This document shows positions 25,264 to 34,504 of a stretch of DNA of 36,655 nt, piece by piece. The position numbers were made by a program, and so were the translations under genes. This stretch comes from Lachnospiraceae bacterium (GTDB lineage Bacteria; Bacillota; Clostridia; Lachnospirales; Lachnospiraceae). The DNA lies in contig JAEEKV010000326.1 in assembly GCA_016282595.1 (NCBI GenBank), positions 1-36,655 on the forward strand, written 5' to 3'. Within the stretch, counting starts at the first letter, position 1; each line of letters starts with the position of its first letter. The notes under the pieces are model-generated. The model ran no database searches and was not told where the DNA came from. It saw only the letters and a list, made by a program, of their open reading frames with translations.

Positions 25264-26013
25264 ATGAAACCACAGCTTCATATGTTGGGGATGGAGATCA
25301 GAACCTATAACCTGTTTTTCGGCATTGCCCTTGGCAGCGTTCCGGTGTTTTTATTTGCCTTGAGAAAAAGATTTGGCTTTACGATCCGGCAGGCAGGCTT
25401 TTACAGTGGCTTTACACTGGTGTTCGGCCTTTTGTCAGCGCTGATGACCGGGCTCTTGAAACAGGTGATGCTGAAATGGGCCAGCGGCGGCGCTTACTCG
25501 GATAATGAGCTGCTTCGCAATTATGGGATACCTGTGTTCCTGCCCCTGTTTTTACTGGCATATTGCAGGATCTTCAGGGAGGATTTTAAAAAGCTCTCGG
25601 ATTATATAGCGCCCTGCGTCTATTCTGTGATGACATTTATCAAGGTTGGATGTACCTTTAATGGCTGTTGCTACGGACATCCCTATGCTGCGGGAATCTG
25701 GAATGAGGATCTGGGTTATCGGACCTTTCCGGTACAGGTATTGGATGCGTTTACATCATTGCTGATCGTACTTACATGCCTGTTATTGATCCGCCTGATC
25801 CGGGAGAAGCATCCGGGATATATCTATCCCATAGGCGGGATGTTATTTGCCCTGACCAAAGGGTTTTGGGAATTTTTCAGAGTCCATACTTCCAAATATG
25901 AACGATCCTTTTTCAATACCGGTCTTACCATGTGGCAGTACTGGATGCTGGTGTTGCTTGCGGGATGTATCATTTGGATAGCAATAAACAGGAAACAAAA
26001 AGTAAAGGAGTAA
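25264..26013 (+). CDS. Lgt-like integral membrane protein
   Basis: A 249-residue polytopic protein with about seven membrane segments, resembling prolipoprotein diacylglyceryl transferase. Residues 126-139 read IKVGCTFNGCCYGH, matching the GCF-x-x-GCCYG signature of Clostridia Lgt-like proteins and aligned with the Lgt catalytic loop; the family's Arg in GR-x-G is Lys127 here. Late segments (YPIGGMLFALTKGFWEFFRV) resemble the Lgt C-terminus. It may lipidate a specific neighbour or have changed function. The start has only a weak RBS (GGGGATGAG). It ends 4 bases before the giant surface protein gene and is probably coupled to it. Confidence 0.8.
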   Translation: MKPQLHMLGMEIRTYNLFFGIALGSVPVFLFALRKRFGFTIRQAGFYSGFTLVFGLLSALMTGLLKQVMLKWASGGAYSDNELLRNYGIPVFLPLFLLAYCRIFREDFKKLSDYIAPCVYSVMTFIKVGCTFNGCCYGHPYAAGIWNEDLGYRTFPVQVLDAFTSLLIVLTCLLLIRLIREKHPGYIYPIGGMLFALTKGFWEFFRVHTSKYERSFFNTGLTMWQYWMLVLLAGCIIWIAINRKQKVKE

Positions 26014-26017
26014 AGCT

Positions 26018-29000
26018 ATGGCAAAGAGAAGAGTGAAGCAGGTTCTGGCTGCTGTGCTGGCCGGGTGTATGACCCTCACATCCATACCGGTGCCGGCGGC
26101 ACAGACCACACAGACGGATGAAGAGCAGCTGAAAGAACAGCTGAGAAACGGCGTTAGTGACGAGGAGTATCCGGATGGTATGTTTCGATTCTGGGCTACG
26201 CAGCTTGAGGTGGAAGAGGGAGATGCTGTCTCCATTCTGATCTGCCGGCAGGGTAACACGGACAAGGAAGCATCCGTTACCTTCAAGACCATTGATGTGT
26301 CTGCCGTATATGAGGAGGATTACCTTTTGACGGCAGTGCATTCCACTCTGAACAAAGAGCTTTTGGAGAAAAATGAGGACTCTGTACCTCTGATGAACCA
26401 AAGAGCAGAGGTGGGGGAGCAGCAGACCCTGGAAAGAGAGCTGGATGAGCCTTTTTCGCGTAGCTCCAATTTCGTCAGCAGCAATACTGCAGATCAGGAG
26501 CCGGCGGAGAATACAGAGGATGACGAGAATCTGAGCGCTGAGGGAGAGGAGACTGTAACTGAGCCGTTGACCATGGAGCAGACCTTTGGCAAGTCCTCCG
26601 GCAGTTCTCTTGCCATGGCCTATGAGATGCAGAGACACGAACAGGCACCTGAGAATGATTGGAAGGAGACCAATCCCGGTCAGCTTCCCGAGGGAATGGA
26701 AGAGGCCGTTGACGAGGGAGAAAAGGAAGGGATCGATACCTTCCGGCAGGCCCCCGGACAGGAGACGGTGCTGACCTTTGCTCCCGGAGAATACAAAAAA
26801 GAGATCCGCTTTGAGACAATGGATGATACCAAATCCGAGTCCCAGGAGCAGGTTTTATTTGCCATGCTGGATGCACAGGGCTGTGTGATCGGTCCGGAAT
26901 ACAACGGTTATGTCAATATCAAGGACAATGAAGAGACCATTGAGAGTGTATTTGAGATCGAGAACAAGCAGATTGCGGTGTACAATAATGAGAATGTGGC
27001 CAGAGTGAATATCCTGAGAACGCAGGGGACGGACAGGATCGCTGTTCTTCATGTGGGGACCAAGGCCATTGATGCCATAGCAGACGAGGATTATCAGACT
27101 GTCGATAAAGAGATCGTCTTTGCTCCCGGAGAGACCACCAAGGAGTTTGAAGTGCCGATCCAGACAAGGAAGGATCGGGATACGCATTTTTACGCAGGGA
27201 TCATTCCCGAAGAGGGGGGAGAGGTCAGTGAGCAGTATGCTGCCAAGGTGACTGTTTTGGCCCGCGGCTCCGCACCCCTCAGTGGGCAGACCAGGATCGT
27301 CTATGGGGATACTGCGCCTGTGGGTGAGGACGCTGAGCCGCAGAATAAGAGCGGCGCTATCGGTGTGCTCATTGAATCGCCTGAGGGTGAGGGCGAGGAT
27401 GACGGGATCCGGGGAAAAGATGCCAAGGAAGATTACAATACCCATTCCTTTGGACATGATTTCAGGCTGGCAAAGGAAATCGTCGTTGGACTGAGATTCT
27501 ATGGCGTAAAGATGAAAAAGGGCTGCAGCAGCTATGAGTATTACTATGATAAAAAAGCCCGTGTCCAAATCAAGGATCGTTCCACCGGCAAGGTTCTTTT
27601 GGAAAAAACCCAGGAGTTCTATGGCAAGAACGAAGTAAATGATTATGTGATCTTTACAAGGAAAAGTGAATCGGATCTGACGGAATGGGAATCCCTGAGC
27701 GATGTATATGTCTATGCGGAGATCTGGGGGATCAACGGCAATGATCAGGCAGCTTTTGATCCGGGACCGCAAAAGGCTTATTACTATCAGAACAGGATGC
27801 CGCTGAATTTTACCATCAACAATGCCAATGATGCACAGACCTATAAAGAAAAGATATACAGCGGAAATAAGTCCTATGAAGAGGGGCAAAAGATCAGACT
27901 GGGCGAGGCTTATTTTGATGGTGATCCGGACAAAACAGAGACCACTGCGTATTGGGAAACGATCGATCTGGGATACAGATTCCTGGATCATAAAACCTCC
28001 ACAGGCGTGCAACTCAATTCCAACACGGTCAGGCTGGAGGGGTATGGACTCAAAAAGTCCGGTACCGGCACGGTGATCACCAAGGCGGATGAGCTCATGA
28101 ATGGCAAGATCGATTACGATTTTGTGAAAAAGTATAAAAGCTACCTCTATTCAGGAAATCTGTTTGTGATCGTGCCCATCTTTAAGCCTGTCGAGGCCGA
28201 GGTGACATTTGAAAGCAGTGATCCAAAAAAGGTGGAATTCAGAGGGTATGATAACGGCAGCAAAATGAAGATCACCAAGCTGGATTCGCTCAGGATCAAT
28301 GCGGCTCCGGCTACGGGCTATTCTGTGGATTCCATTCAAATCAAAGCTACGGATAACAGCTATGTAAACAGTAATATAAACAGCAATAATGCGGATAAGA
28401 CCTCCCTTACCACGGGACTGGGAAATGTGAGTGCTACGGAGTACAAGGTAAACCTGAATTATGCGAACGCACAGATCAAGGTAATGCCGGATCCCGACTC
28501 CAAGAGCCTTGACAGAGCCAAACAGGGCGCTGTGGCATATCTGGATCCGGATAATAACCTGTACAAGGCCTCTCTGGATAAGAGCCTGGCTGACAGCGAC
28601 AGCTTCATCATTCCCAATGTCAATATGAACGAGACCTATACCATTATCGGATCAGCCAGAAGCGGTTATGATACCAGTTGGAAGGATGGTACTCTGGATG
28701 CGGACGAGGATGGAGACAAGATCCCGGAGGAACAGGATGGTTACAGATCCTTTTTAACCGTCAGGGGAAGTGCACTGCCCTATACTGCCAAAATGGCAGT
28801 CGGACGCATCTATTATTCCTTTGCCCAAAAGCCGGAGGTTTCCAAATATCCCAAGACACTCTATGGATATTTGTATCTCAAGGATCGCCATATTCTGACA
28901 AACGAATATCAGGAAAAGGGGATCAACGGTGCCAATATCACAGCCAACGGAAAAACAACAACCACAACCCATGGCGGAATTGCCGGTTATGAAGATGACG

Positions 29001-32000
29001 GATATTTTCAGATCGTGGATCATCAGTTTTCCATGGATCAGAAATATCTGGTAAATGTAAATGTTTACGGGGAAGTGGGGAGTATCAACACATCCTTTGT
29101 GATGACACCCAATTATATCAAGGATTGCGCCATTGATACGGATGAGGATCTGCATATCAGCAATGCCAAGGTATTTGTGGCCGAGTATAATGAGGCAACG
29201 AAGAAGTACGGCAGCTTTCAACAGCAGACCATTTCTAAGAATGAGAAAACAAAAACCTTTACGGATGTGGCAAACGGACCGGACAAGGTGCGGATCGAGA
29301 TGCGCGCCGAACATCCCGGCCAGATCATCGAAAAAGGGGAGCTGGAGTTTTATGACCCCAAGGGTAAGCTGATCACGGGCAAGACAGTAAAAGGAACCCC
29401 GATCGGTGATACCAACAGCGGTGATTTCAGGTTTGAATTTGTACCCAATGACGAGAAGCTGATGCTGGAGCCCGGGACAAGTGTTCGCGTGTCCTTTACG
29501 GACAAGCAGGGGCATACCTACCTGCAGAGAGAGCTGGGAATGACCCTTTCCAAGTACTATGGCAATCTGGATATTGCCAACAACTTTGGCTTTGGCGGAA
29601 GAGTATCTGTTATCGAGCTGGTGGGGAATATCAACTCAGCCCTGAATCTGGGATGGAACGGCAGCTTTAATTCCACCAACAGTAAATATGTGGAGAGAAT
29701 GAGTAACGGTGACAGAGTCATCACGGTAGGCTTCGATAAAGGGGTGGTTGACTGGAGCAGTAAAAACGGCCTGACAGACAAGGCTGTTGCAATGGCCGAG
29801 GCAGAGCAGGCTTTTGCAGACAAGAAAAAGGAATACGAAAAGTTTGCCGATAAGTCGGAGATGACTTCGGCAGACAAAGAAAAGCTGGATAAACTGAATA
29901 AAGAAATGAAGGAGCTGACAGACGATCTGGATAAAAAGAAGAAATCCTATGAGGATGGCGTCAAGGATGCAAATGAACCGAAAAAAGAAAAGCCGAAGCT
30001 GGCTGCAAAGGCCACGATGGATCTGGGCTTTTCCTTTGCCATTACCTTCGGAAATGACGGATATGACTATTACCTGAAGGGAATGGTCATGACAGCCAAG
30101 GTATCCGGTGGTTTCGGCGTCAAGGTTTCCTACTGTACGCCGATCGGAGTGACCATCTCCATGGGATTTGATCTGGGCGGCGATGGTTCTGCCTCCTTTG
30201 TGGTTGTTGAGAGACAGGATATCAGTGAGGAGCTGAGAAAGAAATATTATCTGCAGACGATGGACAATGACGAAGGCACGATCTACAACCTCTTTGATGT
30301 CAATATGAATGATAATGACCGTTCCTTTGATGCCTACGGAAGCTTCCGGCTGCAGCCGTTTATTCAGATCACAGGCGGCATATCCATTACCGGTCTGTCT
30401 GTCGATCTGAGCGGTCGTTGTGATTTTGATATGCAGTTCTACACGGATGAAAAGTCTGATTACGGTACGGCAACGTTGTCTGCTTCCCTGACAGCTACTG
30501 TGATCGGTATTGAAGCAGGTCCCTGGACCTTTGCAAGCAAGGATTTTGATCTTTTTGGTGAAAAGGGCGCAAGCAGCCTGCTGCCGGAGGGAGAGACCTT
30601 CCTGTATGAGAGTGCAGATGTGCTGAAAGCCAAGGATTACAGCTACTTAAACGGCGGCGCTCGCTGGAAGGAGGGTGCGATCAGCGCCAAGGCTCTGGAT
30701 GAGAGCCCTAACGGCTATGCAGAGGAAAGCATTGCAGCCCACATTGGCGATCTGCCGGGCTTTGATATGGCAGATCTGGGTGGCGGCAGATATGCGGCAG
30801 TATTCCTGAACCCGGATATGGGTACTTATATGATGGAGAGTCCCAAACGCAGCGCCCAAAACGCAGCGGCTGTATATTATACGGTTTACAACGGCGGAAG
30901 CTGGTCTGCACCGCAGCTTGTCGAGGATGACGGCAAGCTGGATCAGGAGCCCAGGATCTATTCCCTCGGTGATAAGGGGGCTGTGATCATCTGGTCCGCA
31001 GCGGATAAAGTGTTTGATGATTCGGTTGACAAGGTGGATCGTCAGAACTCCCTGAATCTGCACTGTGCATTCCTGGATAACAGCGGTGTTCTGAATAAGA
31101 CCACCATAAAAGAGATCACCAGATCCACAGATCTGACCTCTATTGGCGGCATGTCGCCGATGAACAGGGATTACAGTGATGTGACTGCAGATGTATGCGC
31201 CAATGTATCCTACAATGATGACAGGCTGATCGTATACTATCAGAAAAAGGAATATGCCAAGTCCGGTGCACAGGAAGAGGTGCTGGGTGATGTATTTTTC
31301 CCGAATATCACCCTGATGTCGGCAATGACCTATGATTTTGCTACCGGCACCTGGAAACAGACGTACAATGATGAAGAGACAGAAACCATCAAGAGCGGCT
31401 TTGGATCGGTTTCCGAAAACATTGCCGATCAGGAATTTGAGTATTATCAAAATGGTTTTTACGGTCAGAGATTCTTTGAATTCCTGCCGGTGGTATCCAT
31501 TCAGGAAAAACAAAAACCAGGTGGATACCTGGAAAGCGAACCCGTGCACACAGCTCTTACAAAAGCGCAGAGAAATAAGGCCGTGATCACGGACAGTGAT
31601 GCCATGAGCTTCAATGATCTGGGTGCTTTTGCCTATACCATGGATATGGATGGAAGCCTGAGCACGGTCAGGGATCGCGAGATCATGATGCAGATCTATG
31701 ATTTTCAGTCAGACAGGTTCAAGTATCCGATCATGATCACCGGAGACGATCTGGAGGATCAGGACGTATCCTTTGTCCGGGTTCCTTATCAGGCAGGCCA
31801 AACAACTGCCTACAGGACATACCTTACCTGGATCCACAACGGAGATATTGTAGGAATGGATATGTCAGATCTGGTTGGGAATTATGAGACACTGTTGGAG
31901 GACAAAGAAGTAGGCGGTATCCATTACTACAGTATCAGGACTGACCATGACGAAACAGGTCTTTTCAAAGCATGTACAACAACAACCTTTGTAGAAGGGG

Positions 32001-34291
32001 CTAAAGTCGCTTCCGTAACCGGATCTGATACAAGTGCGCCTGTTGACAATGCTACGGTATCTGAAAATGATGCAGGAGAGCAGGAAGAGAAAGCCAAAAT
32101 CTCAGAGTTTAAGGTCAACGCTTCCGGAGACTATGTATACTTCCTGTGGACCCAGGGCGGCAGCCAGCTGGCAGAGGGAATCGACAAGGACAGCTCAGAG
32201 GCACAGGATGCTGCCAATTACATTTCGGATCAGCAGCTCTATGTTGCCAGATATGATATTGCTGGCGGCGAGATGACAGAGCCTGTCAAGGTAACGAGTA
32301 CGGTAGGAGCCAACTACAGTGACATTGACTTTATGGTACAGGATGACAAGATGATCGGTCTGGCTTATAAGGCGCCCAGCACACCTGTGAGTCTGGAAGA
32401 GTTCAATGCCAGGATTGATGAGCATAATAAGAGCCTGAGTGCAGATGAGAAGGAACTGGAAAAAGCAAACGAAGCAACTTATATTCCTTTCTATGAGAAG
32501 GATGAGGCAAATGCAGTGCCCGTTTCCTTCAAGATCGATCCTAAGGGTTATGTCAAGATCAAGGAGGCCGGCTTTATCGACAGACCTGTAGCGGGCAGCA
32601 GCGCAAGAGCCAGCTTTGAGGTGCTCAATGACAGTGTGGAGACCACACAGAAGCTGACACTGACAGCAGAGGCAGTAGGCGCTGACGGTGAGACGGAAAG
32701 TGTACTGCTTGGTCAGTTGGAGGAAACGGGAGATCCCGAAGCAGAGAGCGTGACTACAGGGCACACTGTGCGTCAGATCAATGTGACCAAGGCCACCATC
32801 GCACCCATGATCGGCGGCAGCAGAAACAGATATTTCTGTGAGCTGAATATTCCAGAGGACGCTGAGGCAGCTGAGTTTATGATCACGCTCAAGAATCCAA
32901 GCGGTGAAGTGCTGGCCGAGGAGAAGGTTACCAGAGAACTGGTTTGCAATGTGATCCCCGAAGAGATCACGGCAGAACAGACGGATGTGAGAAATGAATA
33001 TCTTGTCAGCGCAAAGCTGGTAAACCGTGGCAGTAAAAAAGTACCTGCAGGCAAGGTGGAGATCGGTACCGAAGCAGGCGGCAAAAATGTTATGGCAGAG
33101 CATGAAGATATCCTGCCGGGAGAAACTGCCGAAATTTCACAGAGAGTAACGCTGGATTCTGCCAGGGACTTTACGGTCCGGGAAAATAAAGCGGGGGCAG
33201 TATCTGAGAATGCCGTTATTTATGTGAAGACATCTGATGCGCAAGACAGCGTAACGGTTACCAGAGAGTCTGATCCGTTCCAGATGGAGGCGGTTTCCAT
33301 AGTCAGGAGTATCAGCGTAAAGGGGGCTGAGTCGGATCGGGTCAAGGTGAAAGCCGGCGAGAGCACACTGCTGACTCCGGTATTGGATGTGGAAGATACT
33401 ACGGCTGAATTCGGAGAGCAGCTTAGCGGCTGGGAGAGATTGCAATACCGCTTTGAGACAGAGGATGATGATGTGATCTCGGTTGAGAAGGATGGCAGAC
33501 TGACAGCTCTGAAGAACGGCTCGGCCAAGGTGAAGGTAGTGGTATACCCCATCAACAACACCTTTGAAGCCAGGAATAATGACGGCAAGCTGGAGGATGG
33601 TATCTTTGGCAATCCGTCTCTTGGAAAGGAACGGGATATTTATCCGTCTGTTGTTGAAAGCGCTGTTCTGACCAAGGAGATCACAGTGGAAGTGACAGGA
33701 GCCGATAAAGAGACCAAGCCTGCCACACCTGAGACCAAGCCTTCGGCTCCGGCTGTCACACCGTCAGCAGGAAGTGACAATGCCGGAAAGAGTCAGTCAG
33801 GTGATACAGCGCAAAGCCAGACGGCAACGACCAAGATCGGAGATGTGATCACTGACAGTAAACAGACGGCAGCTTATGTGGTTATCGGTGCTGATACTGT
33901 GAGCTACAAGGGTATCGAAGGTGCAGCAAAGGCCGATAAAAAGGCCAAATCCGAGACCGTTCCGGCGACGATCAAGGGATCTGACGGTAAGACCTACAAG
34001 GTAACCGAGATCAGTGCCGATGCATTTAAAAACCGAAAGTATCTGACCAAGATAACCATCGGCAAGAATGTGAAAAAGATCGGCAAGAATGCCTTTATGG
34101 GATGTAAAAAGCTAAAGACCGTTAAGATCAAGTGTCAGAGCCTGAAGAAGATCGGTAAGAATGCTTTTAAGAATATCAAGAAGACTGCTGTATTTAAACT
34201 TTACGGTAAGAAAAAGAGAAAAACAGCGATTAGGAAGCTGCTGAAAAAGAAGGTTGGCTTTAAAAAGGCAACCATGAAGATCAAAGGATAA
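26018..34291 (+). CDS. Giant multidomain surface protein with lipobox and C-terminal LRR
   Basis: A 2757-residue secreted protein. The signal peptide contains a lipobox match LAGC (Cys17); signal peptidase I cleavage after VPA is the alternative. Approximate order: Calx-beta-like half (55-103), acidic Glu-rich insertion (104-250), second Calx-beta half with TFAPGEYKKE (252-290), another Calx-beta-like domain (311-410, IVFAPGETTKEFEV), beta-rich and carboxypeptidase-regulatory-like segments (to ~1190), Lys/Glu coiled coil (~1256-1330), glycine/aromatic beta-rich segment (~1332-1540), propeller-like repeats (~1577-2010, e.g. NGGSWSAPQLV), Ig-like domains (~2190-2540), Pro/Thr linker (~2563-2610), BspA-type LRRs (~2660-2730, KKIGKNAFMGCKKLKTV) and a very basic tail. 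There is no LPxTG motif. RBS AAGGAG. Likely adhesion or surface scaffold; inferred. Confidence 0.9.
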   Translation: MAKRRVKQVLAAVLAGCMTLTSIPVPAAQTTQTDEEQLKEQLRNGVSDEEYPDGMFRFWATQLEVEEGDAVSILICRQGNTDKEASVTFKTIDVSAVYEEDYLLTAVHSTLNKELLEKNEDSVPLMNQRAEVGEQQTLERELDEPFSRSSNFVSSNTADQEPAENTEDDENLSAEGEETVTEPLTMEQTFGKSSGSSLAMAYEMQRHEQAPENDWKETNPGQLPEGMEEAVDEGEKEGIDTFRQAPGQETVLTFAPGEYKKEIRFETMDDTKSESQEQVLFAMLDAQGCVIGPEYNGYVNIKDNEETIESVFEIENKQIAVYNNENVARVNILRTQGTDRIAVLHVGTKAIDAIADEDYQTVDKEIVFAPGETTKEFEVPIQTRKDRDTHFYAGIIPEEGGEVSEQYAAKVTVLARGSAPLSGQTRIVYGDTAPVGEDAEPQNKSGAIGVLIESPEGEGEDDGIRGKDAKEDYNTHSFGHDFRLAKEIVVGLRFYGVKMKKGCSSYEYYYDKKARVQIKDRSTGKVLLEKTQEFYGKNEVNDYVIFTRKSESDLTEWESLSDVYVYAEIWGINGNDQAAFDPGPQKAYYYQNRMPLNFTINNANDAQTYKEKIYSGNKSYEEGQKIRLGEAYFDGDPDKTETTAYWETIDLGYRFLDHKTSTGVQLNSNTVRLEGYGLKKSGTGTVITKADELMNGKIDYDFVKKYKSYLYSGNLFVIVPIFKPVEAEVTFESSDPKKVEFRGYDNGSKMKITKLDSLRINAAPATGYSVDSIQIKATDNSYVNSNINSNNADKTSLTTGLGNVSATEYKVNLNYANAQIKVMPDPDSKSLDRAKQGAVAYLDPDNNLYKASLDKSLADSDSFIIPNVNMNETYTIIGSARSGYDTSWKDGTLDADEDGDKIPEEQDGYRSFLTVRGSALPYTAKMAVGRIYYSFAQKPEVSKYPKTLYGYLYLKDRHILTNEYQEKGINGANITANGKTTTTTHGGIAGYEDDGYFQIVDHQFSMDQKYLVNVNVYGEVGSINTSFVMTPNYIKDCAIDTDEDLHISNAKVFVAEYNEATKKYGSFQQQTISKNEKTKTFTDVANGPDKVRIEMRAEHPGQIIEKGELEFYDPKGKLITGKTVKGTPIGDTNSGDFRFEFVPNDEKLMLEPGTSVRVSFTDKQGHTYLQRELGMTLSKYYGNLDIANNFGFGGRVSVIELVGNINSALNLGWNGSFNSTNSKYVERMSNGDRVITVGFDKGVVDWSSKNGLTDKAVAMAEAEQAFADKKKEYEKFADKSEMTSADKEKLDKLNKEMKELTDDLDKKKKSYEDGVKDANEPKKEKPKLAAKATMDLGFSFAITFGNDGYDYYLKGMVMTAKVSGGFGVKVSYCTPIGVTISMGFDLGGDGSASFVVVERQDISEELRKKYYLQTMDNDEGTIYNLFDVNMNDNDRSFDAYGSFRLQPFIQITGGISITGLSVDLSGRCDFDMQFYTDEKSDYGTATLSASLTATVIGIEAGPWTFASKDFDLFGEKGASSLLPEGETFLYESADVLKAKDYSYLNGGARWKEGAISAKALDESPNGYAEESIAAHIGDLPGFDMADLGGGRYAAVFLNPDMGTYMMESPKRSAQNAAAVYYTVYNGGSWSAPQLVEDDGKLDQEPRIYSLGDKGAVIIWSAADKVFDDSVDKVDRQNSLNLHCAFLDNSGVLNKTTIKEITRSTDLTSIGGMSPMNRDYSDVTADVCANVSYNDDRLIVYYQKKEYAKSGAQEEVLGDVFFPNITLMSAMTYDFATGTWKQTYNDEETETIKSGFGSVSENIADQEFEYYQNGFYGQRFFEFLPVVSIQEKQKPGGYLESEPVHTALTKAQRNKAVITDSDAMSFNDLGAFAYTMDMDGSLSTVRDREIMMQIYDFQSDRFKYPIMITGDDLEDQDVSFVRVPYQAGQTTAYRTYLTWIHNGDIVGMDMSDLVGNYETLLEDKEVGGIHYYSIRTDHDETGLFKACTTTTFVEGAKVASVTGSDTSAPVDNATVSENDAGEQEEKAKISEFKVNASGDYVYFLWTQGGSQLAEGIDKDSSEAQDAANYISDQQLYVARYDIAGGEMTEPVKVTSTVGANYSDIDFMVQDDKMIGLAYKAPSTPVSLEEFNARIDEHNKSLSADEKELEKANEATYIPFYEKDEANAVPVSFKIDPKGYVKIKEAGFIDRPVAGSSARASFEVLNDSVETTQKLTLTAEAVGADGETESVLLGQLEETGDPEAESVTTGHTVRQINVTKATIAPMIGGSRNRYFCELNIPEDAEAAEFMITLKNPSGEVLAEEKVTRELVCNVIPEEITAEQTDVRNEYLVSAKLVNRGSKKVPAGKVEIGTEAGGKNVMAEHEDILPGETAEISQRVTLDSARDFTVRENKAGAVSENAVIYVKTSDAQDSVTVTRESDPFQMEAVSIVRSISVKGAESDRVKVKAGESTLLTPVLDVEDTTAEFGEQLSGWERLQYRFETEDDDVISVEKDGRLTALKNGSAKVKVVVYPINNTFEARNNDGKLEDGIFGNPSLGKERDIYPSVVESAVLTKEITVEVTGADKETKPATPETKPSAPAVTPSAGSDNAGKSQSGDTAQSQTATTKIGDVITDSKQTAAYVVIGADTVSYKGIEGAAKADKKAKSETVPATIKGSDGKTYKVTEISADAFKNRKYLTKITIGKNVKKIGKNAFMGCKKLKTVKIKCQSLKKIGKNAFKNIKKTAVFKLYGKKKRKTAIRKLLKKKVGFKKATMKIKG

Positions 34292-34329
34292 CTGACAGAA
34301 TGATCAACACTACAAGAGGAGGAGTTAAA

Positions 34330-34488
34330 ATGACAGACAAAAACAAAAAGCTGCAACAGCAGGATCAGACTATGCAGGAGCTGAGTCTGGATGAAGTGGA
34401 AAATGTAACGGGCGGTACGATCGGAAATGCCCAAACAGAAGATCCGGAGGCGATGGATCCGGGTTCGGCCGGCAGATTTTCAAAATGA
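34330..34488 (+). CDS. Double-glycine leader peptide precursor (52 aa)
   Basis: A short gene with a strong AGAGGAGGAG ribosome binding site. The ATG at 34330 is preferred over one at 34300 that lies before the RBS. The 29-residue leader ends in ELSLDEVENVTGG, a canonical double-glycine signal recognised by C39 peptidase transporters. The predicted 23-residue mature part (residues 30-52) is acidic at first (TEDPEAMDP), ends GSAGRFSK, and has no Cys. It therefore cannot form lanthionine from its own Cys or disulfides. No RiPP-modifying enzyme is nearby. It lies between the giant protein and a subtilase, about 9 kb from the C39 transporter, its likely exporter. Role (bacteriocin, signal, surface ligand) unknown. 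Confidence 0.82.
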   Translation: MTDKNKKLQQQDQTMQELSLDEVENVTGGTIGNAQTEDPEAMDPGSAGRFSK

Positions 34489-34504
34489 TGCTTAGTCTGG
34501 CAAC

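Noticed and set aside
26855-28012. 385-codon open frame on the - strand opposite the giant gene
   Set aside because: Hydrophobic shadow of a + strand frame rich in charged codons; no RBS and no neighbours on that strand.
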